A stretch of DNA of 64,000 bases from Roseomonas gilardii (GTDB lineage Bacteria; Pseudomonadota; Alphaproteobacteria; Acetobacterales; Acetobacteraceae). The notes under the pieces are model-generated. The model did no database searches. It saw only the letters and a program-made list of their open reading frames with translations, and was not told the DNA's origin. Positions 34,856 through 43,248 of this stretch are shown one piece after another (the stretch's first letter is position 1; each line of letters begins with the position of its first letter). The translations under genes and the position numbers were made by a program. The stretch is taken from the NCBI RefSeq assembly GCF_001941945.1, contig NZ_CP015583.1:1539001-1603000 (forward strand), given 5' to 3'.

Positions 34856-35649
34856 CAGGCGGCGGTCCAGCCGCCATCCAGGCTGAGGATCTCGCCGGTC
34901 AGGGAGGCCGTGTGCGGGCCGCAGATATACAGGGCCATCTGCGCCACCTCCTCGACCTCCACCCAGCGGCGCGAGGCCATGGGGCGCAGCAGGTGCTCGG
35001 TCAGCGCCGCCTCGGCGGAGATGCCCTCACGCTTCGCGATCGGCTCGACCTGCGCTTCCGCCAGCGGGGTGCGGACGAAGCCGGGGCAGATGGCGTTGCA
35101 GGTGACGCCTGTGCCGCGCGCCGTTTCCAGCGCCACGACCTTGGTCATGCCGACGATGCCGTGCTTGGCGGCGACATAGGCGACCTTGTTCGGCGAGGCG
35201 ACGAGGCCATGGGCGGAGGCGATGTTGATGATGCGGCCCCAGCCCGCCTTCTTCATGCCCGGCAGCAGGGCGGCGGTGGCGTGGAAAGCGGAGGAGAGGT
35301 TGATCGCGACGATCTGGTCCCACTTCTCCTCGGGGAACTCGTCCACCGGGCTGGTGAACTGGATGCCCGCATTGTTCACCAGGATGTCCACATGGCCGAG
35401 GACTTCCTCCGCCTGGGCGCACATCTTGCGGACCTCCCGCGCATCCGACAGGTCGGCGGCGGAATAGGCGACCTCGCCGCCGGTGACCTCGGCCAGCTCC
35501 GCGCGCACCCTGTCCACCTGTCCCGGCGCGCCCAGCCCGTGCAGCAGGATCTTCGCCCCGGCCTGGGCGAAGGCGAGGGCGATGCCGCGCCCGATCCCGC
35601 TGGTGGAGCCGGTGACCAGGGCCGTGCGGCCCTCCAGGCTGCGTTCCAT
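34855..35649 (-). CDS. bdhA: D-3-hydroxybutyrate dehydrogenase
   Basis: 264 aa from the ATG at 35649, preceded by AAAGGAGAAC. Classical SDR: cofactor motif VTGSTSGIGRGIALAFAQAG, NNAGIQF, the catalytic Ser in INIASAHGLVASPNKVAY and the YVAAKHGIVGMTK Tyr-Lys pair. The SAHGLVASP.K..Y context and the C-terminal GEILSLDGGWTA are typical of 3-hydroxybutyrate dehydrogenases, which oxidise 3-hydroxybutyrate from PHB breakdown to acetoacetate. The next gene (patatin) overlaps its stop; the upstream flavoprotein is 53 bp away on the same strand. Confidence 0.94.
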   Translation of the reverse strand: MERSLEGRTALVTGSTSGIGRGIALAFAQAGAKILLHGLGAPGQVDRVRAELAEVTGGEVAYSAADLSDAREVRKMCAQAEEVLGHVDILVNNAGIQFTSPVDEFPEEKWDQIVAINLSSAFHATAALLPGMKKAGWGRIINIASAHGLVASPNKVAYVAAKHGIVGMTKVVALETARGTGVTCNAICPGFVRTPLAEAQVEPIAKREGISAEAALTEHLLRPMASRRWVEVEEVAQMALYICGPHTASLTGEILSLDGGWTAA

Positions 35650-35702
35650 GGAGTTCTCCTTTGTTCCGTCCCGCCAGGGCGCCGGGCCGCGCAACGGCAC
35701 CG

Positions 35703-37124
35703 TCAGGGCAGACGCCCGAGCAGGGACACGAGTTTCCGCAGCATGGGCCGGTCCAGGGCCGGCGCAAGCCTGTCCAGCGCCGCCAGGCGCAGGCTGGGGC
35801 CCAGGGAGGGCTGCGGCAGGGGCAGGGCGGCGAGGTCGCGCAACGGGCGGCCCAGCAGCATCGCCAGGGCCCCGGCGAGCTCGCGTGGCGCGGCGATGCC
35901 GGGTGCCAGCACGGCGGCGCCGAGCAGCCGGTCCCGCCGGTCCAGCACCAGCCGGACCAGCCCGCCCGTCCGGCCCTCGGCGACCAGCCGGCCATTCTCC
36001 GTGAGGCCGCGCCGCTGCACCCGGACGGCATGTCCCGCCGCCTCCGCCTCGGCGGCGGTCAGGCCGACCTGCAGCAGCTCGGGATCGGTGCGGACCAGCC
36101 GCGTGGGCGGGGGCACGGAGGGGTGGCCGGGAATGCGGAGGAACAGGGAGCGCAGCAGCAGCGCCGCGTGCTCCTCCGCCCGGTCGGAATGCGCGCCGGC
36201 ATCCGCGACATCGGCGATGCTGCCCGCCGCCCAGACGCGCCGGTTGCCCCGGGCGCGCAGGCCGCGGCCGGTGGCGATGCCGTCCTCCGTGGTGGCGATG
36301 CCGGCGGCGGCGAGGTCCAGCGGCGCGAGCCTCGGCCGGGGCGGGGTGGCCAGCAGGAGATGCGTGCCGGTGATCCGCCGGCCGTCCTCCAGCAGCAGCT
36401 CCAGCCCTTCGGGATGCCGCTCCACCCGCGCCGCCGGCTGCCCTTCGAAAAGGGCGACCCCTTCCGCCCGGAGCGATTCGCGCAGCAGCTCCACCAGTTC
36501 CGGCTCCAGCCCGGGGAGGATCGGGCCGTCCGCGACGACGGTGGCGAGGCAGCCCAGGCGCTGATGGGCCTGCGCCAGTTCCAGCGCCTCCGCCCCATGG
36601 CCCAGGATCAGCAAGTGCCCGGGCGGCGTGTCCAGGTCGAGGCCGCTCTGCCCGTCGAGATAGGGGATGTCGGCCAGCCCCTCGATGGCGGGCAGCAGTG
36701 GCGCGCTGCCCGCTGCCACCACGGCCTGGCGGAAGCGCCACGTGCGGCCGGCGGCCTCCAGGCAGTCGGGGGCCAGGAAATGCGCCGAGGAGCCGGTAAC
36801 GAGATCGACCCCCAGGCCACGCAGCCGGGCCTCCGAGGATTCGGGTTCCAGGGCCTCCGTGGCGCGGCGGAGATGCGCGCGGACGCCTTCCCAGTCGATG
36901 GCCAGGTCCGCGGCGCGGAGCCCGAGTCGTCCCCCCTGCCGCAGCGCCTGCGCGGTGCGCGCGGCGACCAGCATCGCGTCCAGGGGCAGGCGCTGCCGCA
37001 GGCGTCGCCCACCGGGCGCATCGCGCTCGAAGAGGGTGACGCGCCGGCCCAGCAGGGTCGCGAGGGTGGCGGTGGAAAGGCCGGCGGAGCCGGCGCCGAT
37101 CACGGCGATGTCGGTCTCAGGCAT
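35703..37124 (-). CDS. Disulfide-reductase-family flavoprotein lacking the redox cysteines
   Basis: 473 aa from the ATG at 37124. The fold is that of dihydrolipoamide dehydrogenase/mercuric reductase: FAD motif IAVIGAGSAGLSTATLATLLG, a second dinucleotide motif LLILGHGAEALELAQAHQRLG, and a C-terminal dimerisation-like domain. Where the family has GGTCLNVGCIPSKAL, this protein has GGRRLRQRLPLDAML, so both redox cysteines are gone. The FAD-contact AAGD is AAGS, and the C-terminal HPT..E motif reads LPQPSLGPSL, so the His-Glu pair is also missing. It may be a non-disulfide oxidoreductase or a non-catalytic flavoprotein. It precedes bdhA by 53 bp, probably in one transcript. Confidence 0.8.
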   Translation of the reverse strand: MPETDIAVIGAGSAGLSTATLATLLGRRVTLFERDAPGGRRLRQRLPLDAMLVAARTAQALRQGGRLGLRAADLAIDWEGVRAHLRRATEALEPESSEARLRGLGVDLVTGSSAHFLAPDCLEAAGRTWRFRQAVVAAGSAPLLPAIEGLADIPYLDGQSGLDLDTPPGHLLILGHGAEALELAQAHQRLGCLATVVADGPILPGLEPELVELLRESLRAEGVALFEGQPAARVERHPEGLELLLEDGRRITGTHLLLATPPRPRLAPLDLAAAGIATTEDGIATGRGLRARGNRRVWAAGSIADVADAGAHSDRAEEHAALLLRSLFLRIPGHPSVPPPTRLVRTDPELLQVGLTAAEAEAAGHAVRVQRRGLTENGRLVAEGRTGGLVRLVLDRRDRLLGAAVLAPGIAAPRELAGALAMLLGRPLRDLAALPLPQPSLGPSLRLAALDRLAPALDRPMLRKLVSLLGRLP

Positions 37125-37250
37125 GCGCCGCCCCTTATGGCCGCAGCCGCGCCCCGCGTCAGGAGGGGATCGCACGATGTGACAGGATTGCCGGCGGCAC
37201 GGATGCAGGAAAATGGGGCCGGCTGCGCGCCGGTCCCGCGCGTTGAGTGG

Positions 37251-37280
37251 TTGACGGGTCCGATACCCTCTCCCTATACA
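37251..37280 (+). promoter_or_regulatory. Sigma-70 promoter of the rpmH operon
   Basis: TTGACG (37251-37256) and TATACA (37275-37280) are separated by 18 bp. Both hexamers are good for a high-GC genome. Transcription would start near 37287, about 165 nt upstream of the rpmH start, leaving a long leader. Confidence 0.65.
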
Positions 37281-37334
37281 GCGCCAACCGCGCCGGACCC
37301 GTTGCCTTGTGCACCGGGGCCGGTGTTGCCTGTC

Positions 37335-37413
37335 GTGCCTGTCTCCCTGCCCTCATGGGGAGGGGACGGAGACGGGCACGGCCGGGAGGACCCGAAACGG
37401 GGGTCGGTCCCGG
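37335..37413 (+). promoter_or_regulatory. Structured leader of rpmH with two hairpins
   Basis: In the leader, GTGCCTGTCTCC (37335-37346) pairs with GGAGACGGGCAC (37368-37379) over 12 bp with one G-U pair. A second, imperfect hairpin follows: CCGGGA (37382-37387) with TCCCGG (37408-37413), enclosing GACCC/GGGTC. A TTTTT run comes at 37427-37431, 14 nt after the second stem. This could be a leader for autogenous control or attenuation of rpmH-rnpA. No known RNA family is recognised. Confidence 0.4.
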
Positions 37414-37450
37414 CAGATCCAGCCACTTTTTCCGAACGGAGCCACGTCCC

Positions 37451-37585
37451 GTGAAGCGTACCTATCAGCCCTCCAAGCTCGTCCGGAAGCGCCGGCACGG
37501 CTTCCGCGCCCGCATGGAGACGGTGGGCGGCCGCAGGGTCGTCGCCAACCGCCGCTCCAAGGGCCGCAAGCGCCTGTCCGCCTGA
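37451..37585 (+). CDS. rpmH: 50S ribosomal protein L34
   Basis: 44 aa from a GTG at 37451, the exact normal size: [20 protein letters not shown], then a stretch with [15 protein letters not shown] to the end. The longer open frame upstream is the untranslated leader. L34 is a highly basic large-subunit protein; rpmH-rnpA is a near-universal gene pair. The promoter at 37251-37280 serves both. Confidence 0.97.
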   Translation: MKRTYQPSKLVRKRRHGFRARMETVGGRRVVANRRSKGRKRLSA

Positions 37586-37613
37586 GCGGACGGCGCGCGG
37601 TTCCGCGTATCCC

Positions 37614-38021
37614 ATGGCCCTGCCGCGCCTGAAGCAGCGGCGCGAATTCCTTCGCGTCGCCGGCAAGGGTAAGCGCGCGGCACGGCCCAGTGTGCTGTTG
37701 CAGGCTCTTCCGGAAACGGAAGGGCCTCTTCGCGTCGGTTTCACGGCGACGAAGAAGCTCGGCAACGCCGTGGTGCGCAACCGCGCCAAGCGGCGGCTGC
37801 GCGCCGCCGCTCATGAACTGCTGCACGCGGCCCCGCCGCCGGGCTGCGAGCGTCGCGGCTGGGACCTCGTGCTCGTGGCCCGTGATGGGGTGATGACACG
37901 CGACTGGCCCACGCTGCTGGGCGACCTGCGCGGCGCGCTCCGCCAGGCGGGCGTCATCGCCGCACCCAGGCCCGCCGCCACGGAAGGCGGCGACGCTGCC
38001 GCGCCGGGGCAGGGGGCATGA
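37614..38021 (+). CDS. rnpA: Ribonuclease P protein component
   Basis: 135 aa from the ATG at 37614, 28 bp after rpmH. The protein subunit of RNase P binds M1 RNA and pre-tRNA leaders. MALPRLKQRREFLRVAGKG and the RNR motif GNAVVRNRAKRRLRAAAHE are diagnostic; WDLVLVARDGV and the following helix are also present. The C-terminal ~20 residues are a variable Ala/Gly tail. The stop overlaps yidD as ATGA. Confidence 0.95.
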   Translation: MALPRLKQRREFLRVAGKGKRAARPSVLLQALPETEGPLRVGFTATKKLGNAVVRNRAKRRLRAAAHELLHAAPPPGCERRGWDLVLVARDGVMTRDWPTLLGDLRGALRQAGVIAAPRPAATEGGDAAAPGQGA

Positions 38022-38293
38022 GCGGGGGCATGAGCCCCGCCGCCGGCGTCCTGACCGTCGCGGTGCATGCCTATCGCTATGGGCTTCGCCCGATCATCGG
38101 CAGCCACTGCCGCTTCCACCCGCATTGCAGCGACTATGCGCTCGAGGCCCTGGCCAGCCATGGTGCCGCGCGCGGCACCTGGCTGACGGCCCGGCGAATC
38201 CTGCGCTGCCACCCCTGGAACCCGGGCGGCTGGGACCCTGTCCCGCCCGCATCGCCCCGCATTGGGGCATCCACCGCCCGCGAGAACGGTTGA
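38018..38293 (+). CDS. yidD: Membrane protein insertion efficiency factor YidD
   Basis: 91 aa from the ATG at 38018 (overlapping the rnpA stop); an ATG at 38030 is possible. The family core is AYRYGLRPIIGSHCRFHPHC, SDYALEALASHGAARGTWL and RRILRCHPWNPGGWDPVP, with three conserved cysteines. YidD assists YidC-dependent insertion at the inner membrane. It sits directly between rnpA and yidC, its normal place. Confidence 0.95.
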   Translation: MSGGMSPAAGVLTVAVHAYRYGLRPIIGSHCRFHPHCSDYALEALASHGAARGTWLTARRILRCHPWNPGGWDPVPPASPRIGASTARENG

Positions 38294-38297
38294 ATCG

Positions 38298-40046
38298 ATG
38301 GACAACAAGCGACTGCTCGTCGCGATCGCGATCTCGATCGCCATCCTTCTGGGCTTCGAGCTGTGGAACCGCCCGACGGTGCAGCAGCAGGTGCAGAGCC
38401 AGCAGCAGGCACGCCAGGCGCCGACCGAGCCCCTGCCGCCCGGCATCGGCTCCCCGGCCCCGACCCAGGGCGCCGTGCCGCCGGAGCGCAGCGCGGCCGA
38501 GCACCTGCCGATCGAGACGCCGCGCCTGGCCGGCAGCCTCAACCTGCGGGGCGCGAAGCTCGACGACCTGGTGCTGAAGAACTACCGCGAGACGGTCGCG
38601 CCGAACTCGCCGCTGGTGCGCATGTTCGCGCCGCGCGGGGAGGTCGCGCCCTATTTCGCCCAGTGGGGCTGGAGCGCCGCCGATGGCCGCACGCCGGTGC
38701 CGGGGCCCGACACCGACTGGACGGTGGCGGACAAGGCGCCGCTGACGCCGCAGCATCCGGTGACGCTGCGCTGGGACAACGGCGCGGGGCAGGTCTTCGA
38801 GGTCGTGGTGTCGGTGGACGACAACTTCATGTTCTCGGCGCAGCAGCGGGTGATCAACAACGGCGGCGAGCCGGTGCAGGTCCTGCCCTGGACCCGCGTG
38901 CGGCGCGAGCACACGCCGCAGCTCGCGAACTACTACATCCTGCATGAGGGCTTCGTCGGCGTGCTCGGCGGGCACCTGCAGGAGCTGAAGTACTCGGCGG
39001 CCAAGGATGCCGCGAACAAGGCGCAGGGGCTGGCCTTCCAGGAGGACAGCACCGGCGGCTGGGCGGGCTTCACGGACAAGTACTGGCTGGCCGCGGTCAC
39101 CGCGATGACGCCGCAGGAGCAGATCCGCGCCGCCTTCCGCCACACGCAGGAGCAGCCGGGCCCCGAGGGCGACCGCTGGCAGGTGGACTTCTCCGCGCCG
39201 CAGCCGCTGAGCGTCGCGCCGGGCGCGACGGTGGATTTCGGCACGCGCGTCTTCGCCGGCGCCAAGGAGGTCCGCACCCTCGATGCCTATCGCGACAATC
39301 TGGGGGTCACCGATTTCGACAAGGCGGTGGACTTCGGCTGGTTCTACTTCCTGACCAAGCCCTTCTTCTACGCGCTGGACTGGCTGTACCACATCGTCGG
39401 CAACTTCGGCATCGCCATCATGATCTTCACGGTGGCACTGAAGGCGCTGTTCTTCCCGCTGGCGAACAAGTCCTACAAGTCCATGGCGCGGATGCGGTCG
39501 CTGACGCCGCGGATGAACGAGATCCGGGAGAAGTTCAAGGACGACCCGGCGAAGATGCAGCAGGAGATGATGGGCCTGTACAAGACGGAGAAGGTGAACC
39601 CCGCCTCCGGCTGTCTGCCCATCCTGATCCAGATCCCCGTCTTCTTCTCGCTCTACAAGGTGCTGTTCGTCACCATCGAGATGCGGCACGCGCCGTTCTT
39701 CGGCTGGATCCGCGACCTCTCGGCGCCCGACCCGACCAACCTGTTCACCCTGTTCGGGCTGATCCCCTGGGATCCGCCGCACATGCTGCACATGCCCGTC
39801 TGGGCGATCATCATGGGCTTCACCATGTGGGCGCAGCAGCGTCTGAACCCGCAGCCGCCCGATCCGATCCAGGCCAAGCTCTTCGCCTGGATGCCGGTGA
39901 TCTTCACCTTCATGCTGGCGAGCTTCCCGGCCGGGCTGGTGATCTACTGGAGCTGGAACAACACCCTCTCGGTGGCCCAGCAGGCCTGGATCACCCGGCA
40001 GGAGCGTGCCGAGCGCCGCGAGCAGAAGAAGCTGGCGCGGACATGA
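38298..40046 (+). CDS. yidC: Membrane protein insertase YidC
   Basis: 582 aa from the ATG at 38298 (MDNKRLLVAIAISIAILLGF). TM1 is at residues 5-20, followed by a Gln/Pro/Ala-rich linker and the large periplasmic domain of Gram-negative YidC. The conserved membrane core includes WFYFLTKPFFYALDWLY, NFGIAIMIFTVALKALFFPL, SYKSMARMRSLTPRMNEIRE and NPASGCLPILIQIPVFFSLY, with the hydrophilic-groove arginine in KALFFPLANKSYKSMARMR. It inserts and folds inner-membrane proteins alone or with SecYEG. Its stop overlaps engB as ATGA. Confidence 0.97.
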   Translation: MDNKRLLVAIAISIAILLGFELWNRPTVQQQVQSQQQARQAPTEPLPPGIGSPAPTQGAVPPERSAAEHLPIETPRLAGSLNLRGAKLDDLVLKNYRETVAPNSPLVRMFAPRGEVAPYFAQWGWSAADGRTPVPGPDTDWTVADKAPLTPQHPVTLRWDNGAGQVFEVVVSVDDNFMFSAQQRVINNGGEPVQVLPWTRVRREHTPQLANYYILHEGFVGVLGGHLQELKYSAAKDAANKAQGLAFQEDSTGGWAGFTDKYWLAAVTAMTPQEQIRAAFRHTQEQPGPEGDRWQVDFSAPQPLSVAPGATVDFGTRVFAGAKEVRTLDAYRDNLGVTDFDKAVDFGWFYFLTKPFFYALDWLYHIVGNFGIAIMIFTVALKALFFPLANKSYKSMARMRSLTPRMNEIREKFKDDPAKMQQEMMGLYKTEKVNPASGCLPILIQIPVFFSLYKVLFVTIEMRHAPFFGWIRDLSAPDPTNLFTLFGLIPWDPPHMLHMPVWAIIMGFTMWAQQRLNPQPPDPIQAKLFAWMPVIFTFMLASFPAGLVIYWSWNNTLSVAQQAWITRQERAERREQKKLART

Positions 40047-40762
40047 GCGAGGCACCGGAGCACAAGCCGGAGGCCGGTGCCCCGGCCGCTCCGGTGGATG
40101 AGCGCGAGGCCGAGCGCCTCGCGGCGCTGGAGGCCGGGCGGCTGCTTTTCGCCCGGCCCTGCCGCTTCGTCTTCGCCTCCCAGCGGCTCGACCAGCTTCC
40201 CGAGGCGAGGCTGCCGGAGGTGGCCTTCTGCGGCCGTTCCAACGTGGGCAAGTCCTCGCTGGTGAACGCTCTGACGGGGCAGAAGACCCTGGCCCGCGTT
40301 TCCAACACCCCCGGGCGCACCAAGCAGTTGAACTTCTTTGAACTGGGCGGGGAGGGGCAGGCGCGCCTGACCCTCGTGGACATGCCGGGCTATGGCTATG
40401 CCCAGGCGGCCAGGGCGGTGAAGGAGGACTGGCAGGGGCTGATGTTCGACTACCTGCGCGGGCGAACGACCCTGCGGCGGGTCATCCTGCTCCTCGACGC
40501 GCGGGTGGAGACCAAGGACTCCGACCGGGCGGCGATGGAACTGCTCGGCAAGGCGGCGGTGCCCTTCCAGATCGTACTGACCAAGGCCGACGACACGCCG
40601 TCGGCGCGGCTGGCGAAGCGCCAGCAGGAAGCCGAGCTCCTGGTGGCGAAGCAGGCTGCGGCGCATCCGCTGGTGATCACCACCAGCAGCGAGAAGGGCC
40701 TGGGCATCCCCGAACTCCGGGCGGAACTCGCCTCCCTGGCTCTGCTCCCCGGAACGGACTGA
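40043..40762 (+). CDS. engB: Ribosome biogenesis GTPase (EngB/YihA)
   Basis: 239 aa from the ATG at 40043, overlapping the yidC stop (ATGA). GTPase motifs are G1 FCGRSNVGKSSLVNAL, G2 NTPGRTKQLNFFEL, G3 LVDMPGYGYAQA, G4 QIVLTKADD and G5-like VITTSSEKGLGI. The N-terminal ~55 residues are a Glu/Ala-rich extension typical of alphaproteobacteria. EngB is needed for 50S assembly. It completes the rpmH-rnpA-yidD-yidC-engB run; argB follows after a gap. Confidence 0.96.
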   Translation: MSEAPEHKPEAGAPAAPVDEREAERLAALEAGRLLFARPCRFVFASQRLDQLPEARLPEVAFCGRSNVGKSSLVNALTGQKTLARVSNTPGRTKQLNFFELGGEGQARLTLVDMPGYGYAQAARAVKEDWQGLMFDYLRGRTTLRRVILLLDARVETKDSDRAAMELLGKAAVPFQIVLTKADDTPSARLAKRQQEAELLVAKQAAAHPLVITTSSEKGLGIPELRAELASLALLPGTD

Positions 40763-40867
40763 GGCGCCGAAGACACAGTGCGGCATAATGGCCGCAGATC
40801 AACCTCTGCGTGCTTTCCCCGAATCCCCTGACGATCATAAGACAGGGGAACCCCAGGGAGGGTTTCG

Positions 40868-41107
40868 GTGAGAGGCGTGGTCCTTGCACTCTGTGTTGCC
40901 TTGCTGGCCCCGGCCGTCCAGGCCGCGACGCCCGACCGCTGCCCGGTCGACACGAGGCCGGAGTTGCGCCGCATCATCGGGGAGCCGGGTCATCTCCGAC
41001 CGCTTCCCGATGTGACGCAGAGTTCCCCCCGCATCGGCCTGTCCCGGCCGGACGCTTCCTGTGGCTTCCCCCCGGTGCGCCGGATTTCCCGCCCGCGCAC
41101 CGGCTGA
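40868..41107 (+). CDS. Possible small exported protein
   Basis: 79 aa from a GTG at 40868. Two things favour a real gene: an AGGGAGG ribosome-binding site at 40855-40861 and a convincing signal peptide (MRGVVLALCVALLAPAVQAA, cleavage after VQA). The mature ~58 residues contain two cysteines (PDRCPVD, DASCGFPP) and many Pro/Arg residues; no family is recognised. A hairpin (TCCCCTG 40824-40830 with CAGGGGA 40843-40849) lies just upstream. It could be a decayed or lineage-specific periplasmic protein. Confidence 0.45.
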   Translation: MRGVVLALCVALLAPAVQAATPDRCPVDTRPELRRIIGEPGHLRPLPDVTQSSPRIGLSRPDASCGFPPVRRISRPRTG

Positions 41108-41330
41108 TCGGCGCGGCGAGGAGCGGGAGCACCCGGGCTGACCCCACCGGCCCGGATGCACACCCCGCCCGCTCCTTGCCGCCCGAGAGGCCTTCCACCG
41201 ATCCTGGCCCTGTCCGCCCCGGTCTTCCGGCCAGGGGTTGCCCGGCCACCGGGGAGGCCCTTGACCCTGTGCTGCGGTGCCCGCAAGAGGCGGACGGCGC
41301 CTACCGCCGCGATCCATCGGAGCCGATGCC
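41108..41330. other. Intergenic region before argB, no gene seen
   Basis: About 220 bp between the possible small exported ORF and argB. It is GC-rich with no clear promoter hexamers, terminator or repeat. Open frames here are shadows of the base composition. Confidence 0.5.
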
Positions 41331-42215
41331 ATGACCGAGACCGTGCGCGACAACATCGCGCTCCTTTCCGGTGCGCTGCCCTTCCTGAAGCGTTACGACG
41401 ACGCCGTCGTGGTCGTGAAGTACGGCGGCCATGCCATGGGGGAGGAGGATACGGCCTTCCGCTTCGGCCAGGACATCGCGCTGCTCGAACAGGTCGGCAT
41501 CAACCCGGTGGTGGTGCATGGCGGCGGGCCGCAGATCAACGCCATGCTGAAGCAGTTGAACGTGCAGTCCGAGTTCGTGCAGGGCCTGCGCGTCACCGAC
41601 GAGAAGACGGTGGACATCGTCGAAATGGTCCTCGCCGGTTCGGTGAACAAGCAGGTGGCCGAGGCGATCACCCGCGCCGGGGCCATCGCCGTCGGCATCA
41701 GCGGCAAGGACGGCAACCTGATCACCGCGCGCAAGACGTTGAAGACCGTCACGGACCCGCAGACCGGCGAGCCCAGGGTGCTCGACCTGGGCTTCGTGGG
41801 CGAGCCGGAGCGGGTCGACACCCGTGTCCTGGAGCTGCTGATCGGCGCCGACATCGTGCCGGTGGTGGCGCCGGTGGGGGTGGATGCGAAGGGCCAGACC
41901 CTGAACATCAACGCCGACACGGTGGCCGGTGCGGTGGCCGGGGCGCTGAAGGCGGCGCGGCTGCTGATGCTCACAGACGTGCCCGGCGTGCTGGACGAGA
42001 ACAAGCGCCTGATCCCCGAAATGACGGTGGCCGAGGCGCGGGCCGGGATCGAGAGCGGCATGATCTCGGGCGGGATGATCCCCAAGGTCGAGACCTGCAT
42101 CCAGGCGGTGGAGCTGGGCGTCGAAGGCGCCGTGATCCTCGACGGCCGGGTGCAGCATGCGGTGCTGGCCGAGCTCTTCACCGATGCCGGGCCGGGAACA
42201 CTGATCCGGCCCTGA
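41331..42215 (+). CDS. argB: Acetylglutamate kinase
   Basis: 294 aa from the ATG at 41331 ([18 protein letters not shown]). Amino-acid kinase family: [72 protein letters not shown] and [15 protein letters not shown]. It phosphorylates N-acetylglutamate in arginine synthesis; argC, the next step, is at 9454. The N-terminal helix before KYGG is of the length seen in arginine-sensitive hexameric enzymes. It follows engB, as in many alphaproteobacteria. Confidence 0.97.
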   Translation: MTETVRDNIALLSGALPFLKRYDDAVVVVKYGGHAMGEEDTAFRFGQDIALLEQVGINPVVVHGGGPQINAMLKQLNVQSEFVQGLRVTDEKTVDIVEMVLAGSVNKQVAEAITRAGAIAVGISGKDGNLITARKTLKTVTDPQTGEPRVLDLGFVGEPERVDTRVLELLIGADIVPVVAPVGVDAKGQTLNINADTVAGAVAGALKAARLLMLTDVPGVLDENKRLIPEMTVAEARAGIESGMISGGMIPKVETCIQAVELGVEGAVILDGRVQHAVLAELFTDAGPGTLIRP

Positions 42216-42252
42216 GGATTCCGGCCGCCCCGCGCCATGGCGGCGGGGCGGC

Positions 42253-43065
42253 CTATCCCAGGAAGTCCCGCAGCAGCGCGTTGAACCCGTCCGCGCGCTC
42301 GAAATAGGGCGAATGGCCGCATTCCGGCACGATCACCGCCGGCCGTCCCACCATCCCGCCCAGCGCCCGCGCCGCGGCGGGCGGGAAGACGATGTCCTCC
42401 TCCCCCGCGACGAAGAGCGTGGGCATGGCGAGGCTCCGGACTGTTTCCGCCGGTCTCGTGCGCCCGGCCATCAGGCGGGGGCGCAGCGCGGCCTTGTCGG
42501 CCTCCGCGCTCTCGTCGATCCCGCGATAGAGGAGATGGAGCGCCGGCTGCTCCCGCGCCGCGCGTTCGCCCATGGCGGGATGGATGCCGAGTCCGGCGCA
42601 TCGCGCGGCGGCCTCGGCGGCGCGTTCCGGCCAGTCGCCCAGATCAGCGGCGCTGCGCGGGTCGATGGTGCCGGAGGTGGCCGACATCACCAGGGCGCGG
42701 ACGCGCCCGGGGGCGCGCAAGGCCACCTCCAGGCAGCTCCACCCGCCCATGGACTGCCCGACCAGCGCCGCGTCGGGCAGTTCCAGATGGTCCAGCAGCC
42801 CGAGCAGATCCTCGGCGAAGCCATCCAGGCCCAGCGGCGGCGTGGCATCCGTGGAGGGATGGAAGCCGCGATGGGCGAAGGTGACGCAGCGGAAGTCGCG
42901 GGCGAGGTCGGGCACCTGCTGCCACCAGGACAGGTGACTGCCGCCCAGGCCATGGGCGAAGACGATGGCCGGGCCCTCGCCGGTCACCTCATAGGCGATC
43001 TCGCCGCCCGCGCGCGCGAAGCGCCCCCGCTGCCGTGGCAGGCTCCGCTCTCCGATCCTCAGCAT
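42253..43065 (-). CDS. Alpha/beta hydrolase
   Basis: 270 aa from the ATG at 43065 (MLRIGERSLPRQRGR); an ATG at 43128 would add 21 residues. The oxyanion region is IVFAHGLGGSHLSWW, the nucleophile serine is in ALVGQSMGGWSCLEVAL, the acid is probably in FVAGEEDIVFPP and the histidine in VPECGHSPYFERADGF. The cap domain includes RCVTFAHRGFHPST. Substrate unknown; relatives include esterases, 3-oxoadipate enol-lactonase-like and haloperoxidase-like enzymes. It is divergent from dapD. Confidence 0.88.
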   Translation of the reverse strand: MLRIGERSLPRQRGRFARAGGEIAYEVTGEGPAIVFAHGLGGSHLSWWQQVPDLARDFRCVTFAHRGFHPSTDATPPLGLDGFAEDLLGLLDHLELPDAALVGQSMGGWSCLEVALRAPGRVRALVMSATSGTIDPRSAADLGDWPERAAEAAARCAGLGIHPAMGERAAREQPALHLLYRGIDESAEADKAALRPRLMAGRTRPAETVRSLAMPTLFVAGEEDIVFPPAAARALGGMVGRPAVIVPECGHSPYFERADGFNALLRDFLG

Positions 43066-43248
43066 GGGCTTCCGCGCTCCGAATCCTGTCGCCGGCGGTG
43101 ATCCTGGCACGGGCCGGTGGGGCATTGTGACGCCCCGGGACCGGCAGGTGGGGCGATTCCCCCGCAAGCGGCGCGTTGACACGCCTGCTGGTGCGCGCGA
43201 GAGGGTCACGCCAAACGCATTCGCACATCTATCGGGATCATCGCGACC

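Noticed and set aside
43176-43181. Perfect TTGACA 68 bp upstream of dapD
   Set aside because: No acceptable -10 sequence at 16-18 bp spacing (the region reads GAGAGG), so I do not call a promoter.
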